Source of the DNA: Thermoplasmata archaeon
GTDB taxonomy: Archaea; Thermoplasmatota; Thermoplasmata; Lutacidiplasmatales; UBA184
Length of the DNA: 7,645 nt
Reading direction: 5' to 3'
Assembly (NCBI GenBank): GCA_030039715.1
Contig: JASHVA010000125.1
Span: forward strand, 1-7,645
In this document: one piece after another, positions 5,668 through 7,645 of the stretch
How the letters are laid out: the number at the start of each line of letters is the position of its first letter
Position numbering within the stretch: the first letter of the stretch is position 1
Notes under the pieces: generated by a model
The model's database searches: none
The model's input: the letters and a program-made list of their open reading frames with translations, nothing else
Told to the model about the DNA's origin: nothing
Program-made: the position numbers and the translations under genes

Positions 5668-7200
5668 GTGACGAACTGCCAGGACGTCTTCAATTTCCTG
5701 ACGAGCGTAGCGAATCGCACCGCTCCCGCGCCGCTGCCGGACGCCGACCTCGCCACGCTGCAGCAGCTCCTACTGATCCAGCGGTTGACCGCCGACCAAT
5801 ACGCCCAGATGGGCCAGGAGCTGCAGTCCGTGGGAGCGCAGCGCGCCTCCCTCCAGCAGGAGCAGGACGACCGGTCCCGGCTCGCCGCGTCGCTCCAGTC
5901 CGAGGACGAGCACACGCACTCGTTTCTGTTCCACTTCGAGAACGCGACGCGTCAATCGGCCGACGAGGCCAAGGAGTCGCAGGACCAAGCGGCTTTGCAG
6001 TCGGAGACGGCGGACCTGGCTCAGAAGATCCAGGAGTTCAACGCCCTCATGCAGAAGCAGACCTCGTACGGCTCGCTCGTGCCCTACTCGGGCGGCTACG
6101 TCGGCCTCACGAGCGCCGGGGTGCTGACGCTCCGTCAGATGGGGATCCGGATGTACCGAGTCTCGGACCTCCCCTTCTCCGCGTACTGGGCGGAGGACCA
6201 GCAGATCACGCAGGACCTCACGAGCATCGCCGACCTCGGGGGCCGGTACGTCGCCGGGATCTCCGGAGCACTGCCGAACGTGGACCGCGGCTATCTGTGG
6301 TCGATCGGCATCGGACTCGCCAAGGCGATCCCCGACCCGATGCAGGGCGGGCCCGCGTTCCTGAACTCCTACCGCTCGCTCGGCCCCCTGAGCGGCAACG
6401 ACGAGAACCGGCTGATGGCCGCGGAGATCCTCACCTCCGCCCGCGGCGACTTGGCGAACAATCTCCCCGACCTGACCGCCCTCCAGAAGACCGTGCGAGG
6501 ACTCGGCGTTCCGAAGGAGTCGTCGCTCGGGGTCGCCTCGGTCCTGCTGCTCGGCCGTCGGGCCGATGGGACGTACGCCACTGAGAACCTCGCGTCGTTC
6601 CTTCGACTGACCCGGTCGTACGAGGCGGCCGCCCTGCTCGCGATCATGAACGAGCCGGCCGACGCCCTCACGCAGAAGTTCACGTACCTTCGGGGTCTGT
6701 TCGCGGCCTGGGGCTACGAACCGTCGGACGACGTCGAGCTCTCCTCGGCGTACATCGCGGTCTCGGACCTGCCGCTCGATGGCGTGCAGACGAAGCTCGC
6801 GATCATCGTGCGAGGGCTCGGCCAGTACCTCCAGTACCCGCTCGTTGCCTCCTCCATCCTCGCGGCCGTGCCGGTGATGGAGGCGAACGAGAGCCTGAAG
6901 CTGCTTGAACAGGCGTACGGGATCGTCGGCTCCCGCGCGATGCCGTTGACTCCGCCCGAACTGATCTGTCTCGCCGTCCGCATGGTGCACGGAGTCCGCC
7001 CGCAGACGATCCAGAACCTCGACACCACGGCGGCCGCGTCACCGGCCTCCCCCGTTCGTGGGGGCGGATACTACTACGGTCCCCGGTTCTTCTTCGTCCC
7101 GATCTTCGTCGCGCACGGGGCCTACTACTCCACGTTCAGCGGGATCAGCGGGGCCCACCCGGGGCACTCCGTCGCGGCGGCCGGGGGTTTCAGCGGATGA
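5668..7200 (+). CDS. Coiled-coil plus alpha-helical-repeat protein, possibly DUF4003-like
   Basis: The 510-residue product has no clear known function. Residues about 34-130 are Gln/Glu/Ser/Ala-rich and read as a long coiled coil. A short block follows (138-165, YSGGYVGLTSAGVLTLRQMGIRMYRV) that resembles the wing end of a winged-helix fold. Residues about 205-445 form successive amphipathic helices (NRLMAAEIL, GVASVLLLGR, YEAAALLAIM, YLRGLFAAWGY, ELICLAVRMV), recalling the alpha-helical DUF4003 family; this kinship is from memory and low confidence. The tail (466-510) is Gly-rich and aromatic (GGGYYYGPRFFFVPIF...), ending in small residues, and could touch the membrane or self-associate. GTG 5668 abuts the preceding TAG; GGCGGTG about 9 nt upstream may serve as a ribosome site. 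Its TGA overlaps the next gene's ATG as ATGA, implying coupled translation. A scaffold role linking a cytoplasmic partner to the secreted neighbour is speculation. Confidence 0.83.
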   Translation: MTNCQDVFNFLTSVANRTAPAPLPDADLATLQQLLLIQRLTADQYAQMGQELQSVGAQRASLQQEQDDRSRLAASLQSEDEHTHSFLFHFENATRQSADEAKESQDQAALQSETADLAQKIQEFNALMQKQTSYGSLVPYSGGYVGLTSAGVLTLRQMGIRMYRVSDLPFSAYWAEDQQITQDLTSIADLGGRYVAGISGALPNVDRGYLWSIGIGLAKAIPDPMQGGPAFLNSYRSLGPLSGNDENRLMAAEILTSARGDLANNLPDLTALQKTVRGLGVPKESSLGVASVLLLGRRADGTYATENLASFLRLTRSYEAAALLAIMNEPADALTQKFTYLRGLFAAWGYEPSDDVELSSAYIAVSDLPLDGVQTKLAIIVRGLGQYLQYPLVASSILAAVPVMEANESLKLLEQAYGIVGSRAMPLTPPELICLAVRMVHGVRPQTIQNLDTTAAASPASPVRGGGYYYGPRFFFVPIFVAHGAYYSTFSGISGAHPGHSVAAAGGFSG

Positions 7201-7645
7201 TCGTGCGCTGGCTCGCGCCGATCCTCTTGGGGCTCCTGCTCCTCGGGGGCGCGGCGACGGCGTCGATCTCTCCGGCCGAGCTGACCCACTACGTGCCGCA
7301 GGTCGGCGACGAGTTCCACTACTACGAGGACTGGCAGCTGAACTCGGGGACGGGGAACTATTCCGGCTACTACGAGAACGAGTACACGAACGGTTCGATC
7401 CAGGTCACCGCGACGGCGTCGGACGGGACGGAGGCCGCCTCGTACTCCAACACGAACACCTGGGACAACGTCACGGGGTCGATCTACGCCTGGACCTCGT
7501 CGGGGACGTTCACCTTCTCGGCGAGCAGCTTCCTCTACGTGGACGGCACCGACAACCAGACCGGCTACACCAACCCGTACGTCTGGTTCTACGTCAACAA
7601 CACGCTCCCGGTCGGGGGCTCCCTCGAGCTACTGAACACCCCCTC
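7197..7645 (+). CDS. Secreted or surface protein (partial; continues past the right edge)
   Basis: 149 complete codons are visible before the window ends. The N-terminus MIVRWLAPILLGLLLLGGAATAS is a typical signal peptide: R4, a Leu-rich core at about 6-18, and small residues for cleavage near 20-23. The mature part is rich in Tyr, Thr, Ser, Asn and Gly and poor in Lys, and reads as beta-rich extracellular material; it begins with a YVPQVGDEFHYYEDW segment. Five Asn-x-Ser/Thr sequons occur at N54, N65, N91, N120 and N134, consistent with archaeal surface glycosylation. No catalytic motif is seen in this portion. ATG 7197 overlaps the upstream stop (ATGA), and the signal peptide starts right after it, which fixes the start well. 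The gene belongs with the preceding two. The family is unknown; an anchor or further domains may lie downstream. Confidence 0.8.
   Translation, partial: MIVRWLAPILLGLLLLGGAATASISPAELTHYVPQVGDEFHYYEDWQLNSGTGNYSGYYENEYTNGSIQVTATASDGTEAASYSNTNTWDNVTGSIYAWTSSGTFTFSASSFLYVDGTDNQTGYTNPYVWFYVNNTLPVGGSLELLNTP

Noticed and set aside
1..7645. tRNA, rRNA, CRISPR repeats, insertion-sequence ends or attachment sites
   Set aside because: No direct-repeat array, cloverleaf, transposase reading frame or flanking inverted repeats were seen by eye.

Overview
This GC-rich window most likely comes from an archaeon, perhaps a high-GC Thermoplasmatota-like lineage; the lineage is inferred and the domain call is moderately confident. 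The evidence is a TTATAA box about 26 bp upstream of an ATG with no ribosome binding site between them, as in leaderless archaeal mRNAs. There is also frequent GTG initiation and a secreted, Tyr/Thr/Asn-rich protein with five N-glycosylation sequons. No phylogenetic marker gene is present.

Layout: the left end (1-698, minus strand) holds the N-terminal 232 residues of a bacterial-style malate synthase A, a glyoxylate-shunt enzyme that runs off the left edge. It is separated by a 177-bp divergent promoter region from five plus-strand genes. The first two (876-2150 and 2191-4359) look like one transcription unit of two multi-spanning membrane proteins. The first has a Cys-Cys pair in a membrane helix and a duplicated C-terminal unit. 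The second joins a duplicated membrane module to a NapH/NosR-like polyferredoxin module with atypical cysteine spacing. Together they suggest an uncharacterised membrane redox complex.

A 135-bp gap with a strong 14-bp hairpin separates them from a second set. This comprises a 390-residue protein with faint SelO/kinase-like motifs (4495-5667), a 510-residue coiled-coil plus alpha-helical-repeat protein starting on the next base (5668-7200), and a signal-peptide-bearing surface protein overlapping it by ATGA (7197 to the right edge). The tight packing suggests these three work together, possibly at the cell envelope, but their function is unknown.

There are no RNA genes, insertion sequences, CRISPR arrays or gene-free stretches over 300 bp. 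The most original content is the membrane redox pair and the unassigned three-gene set.
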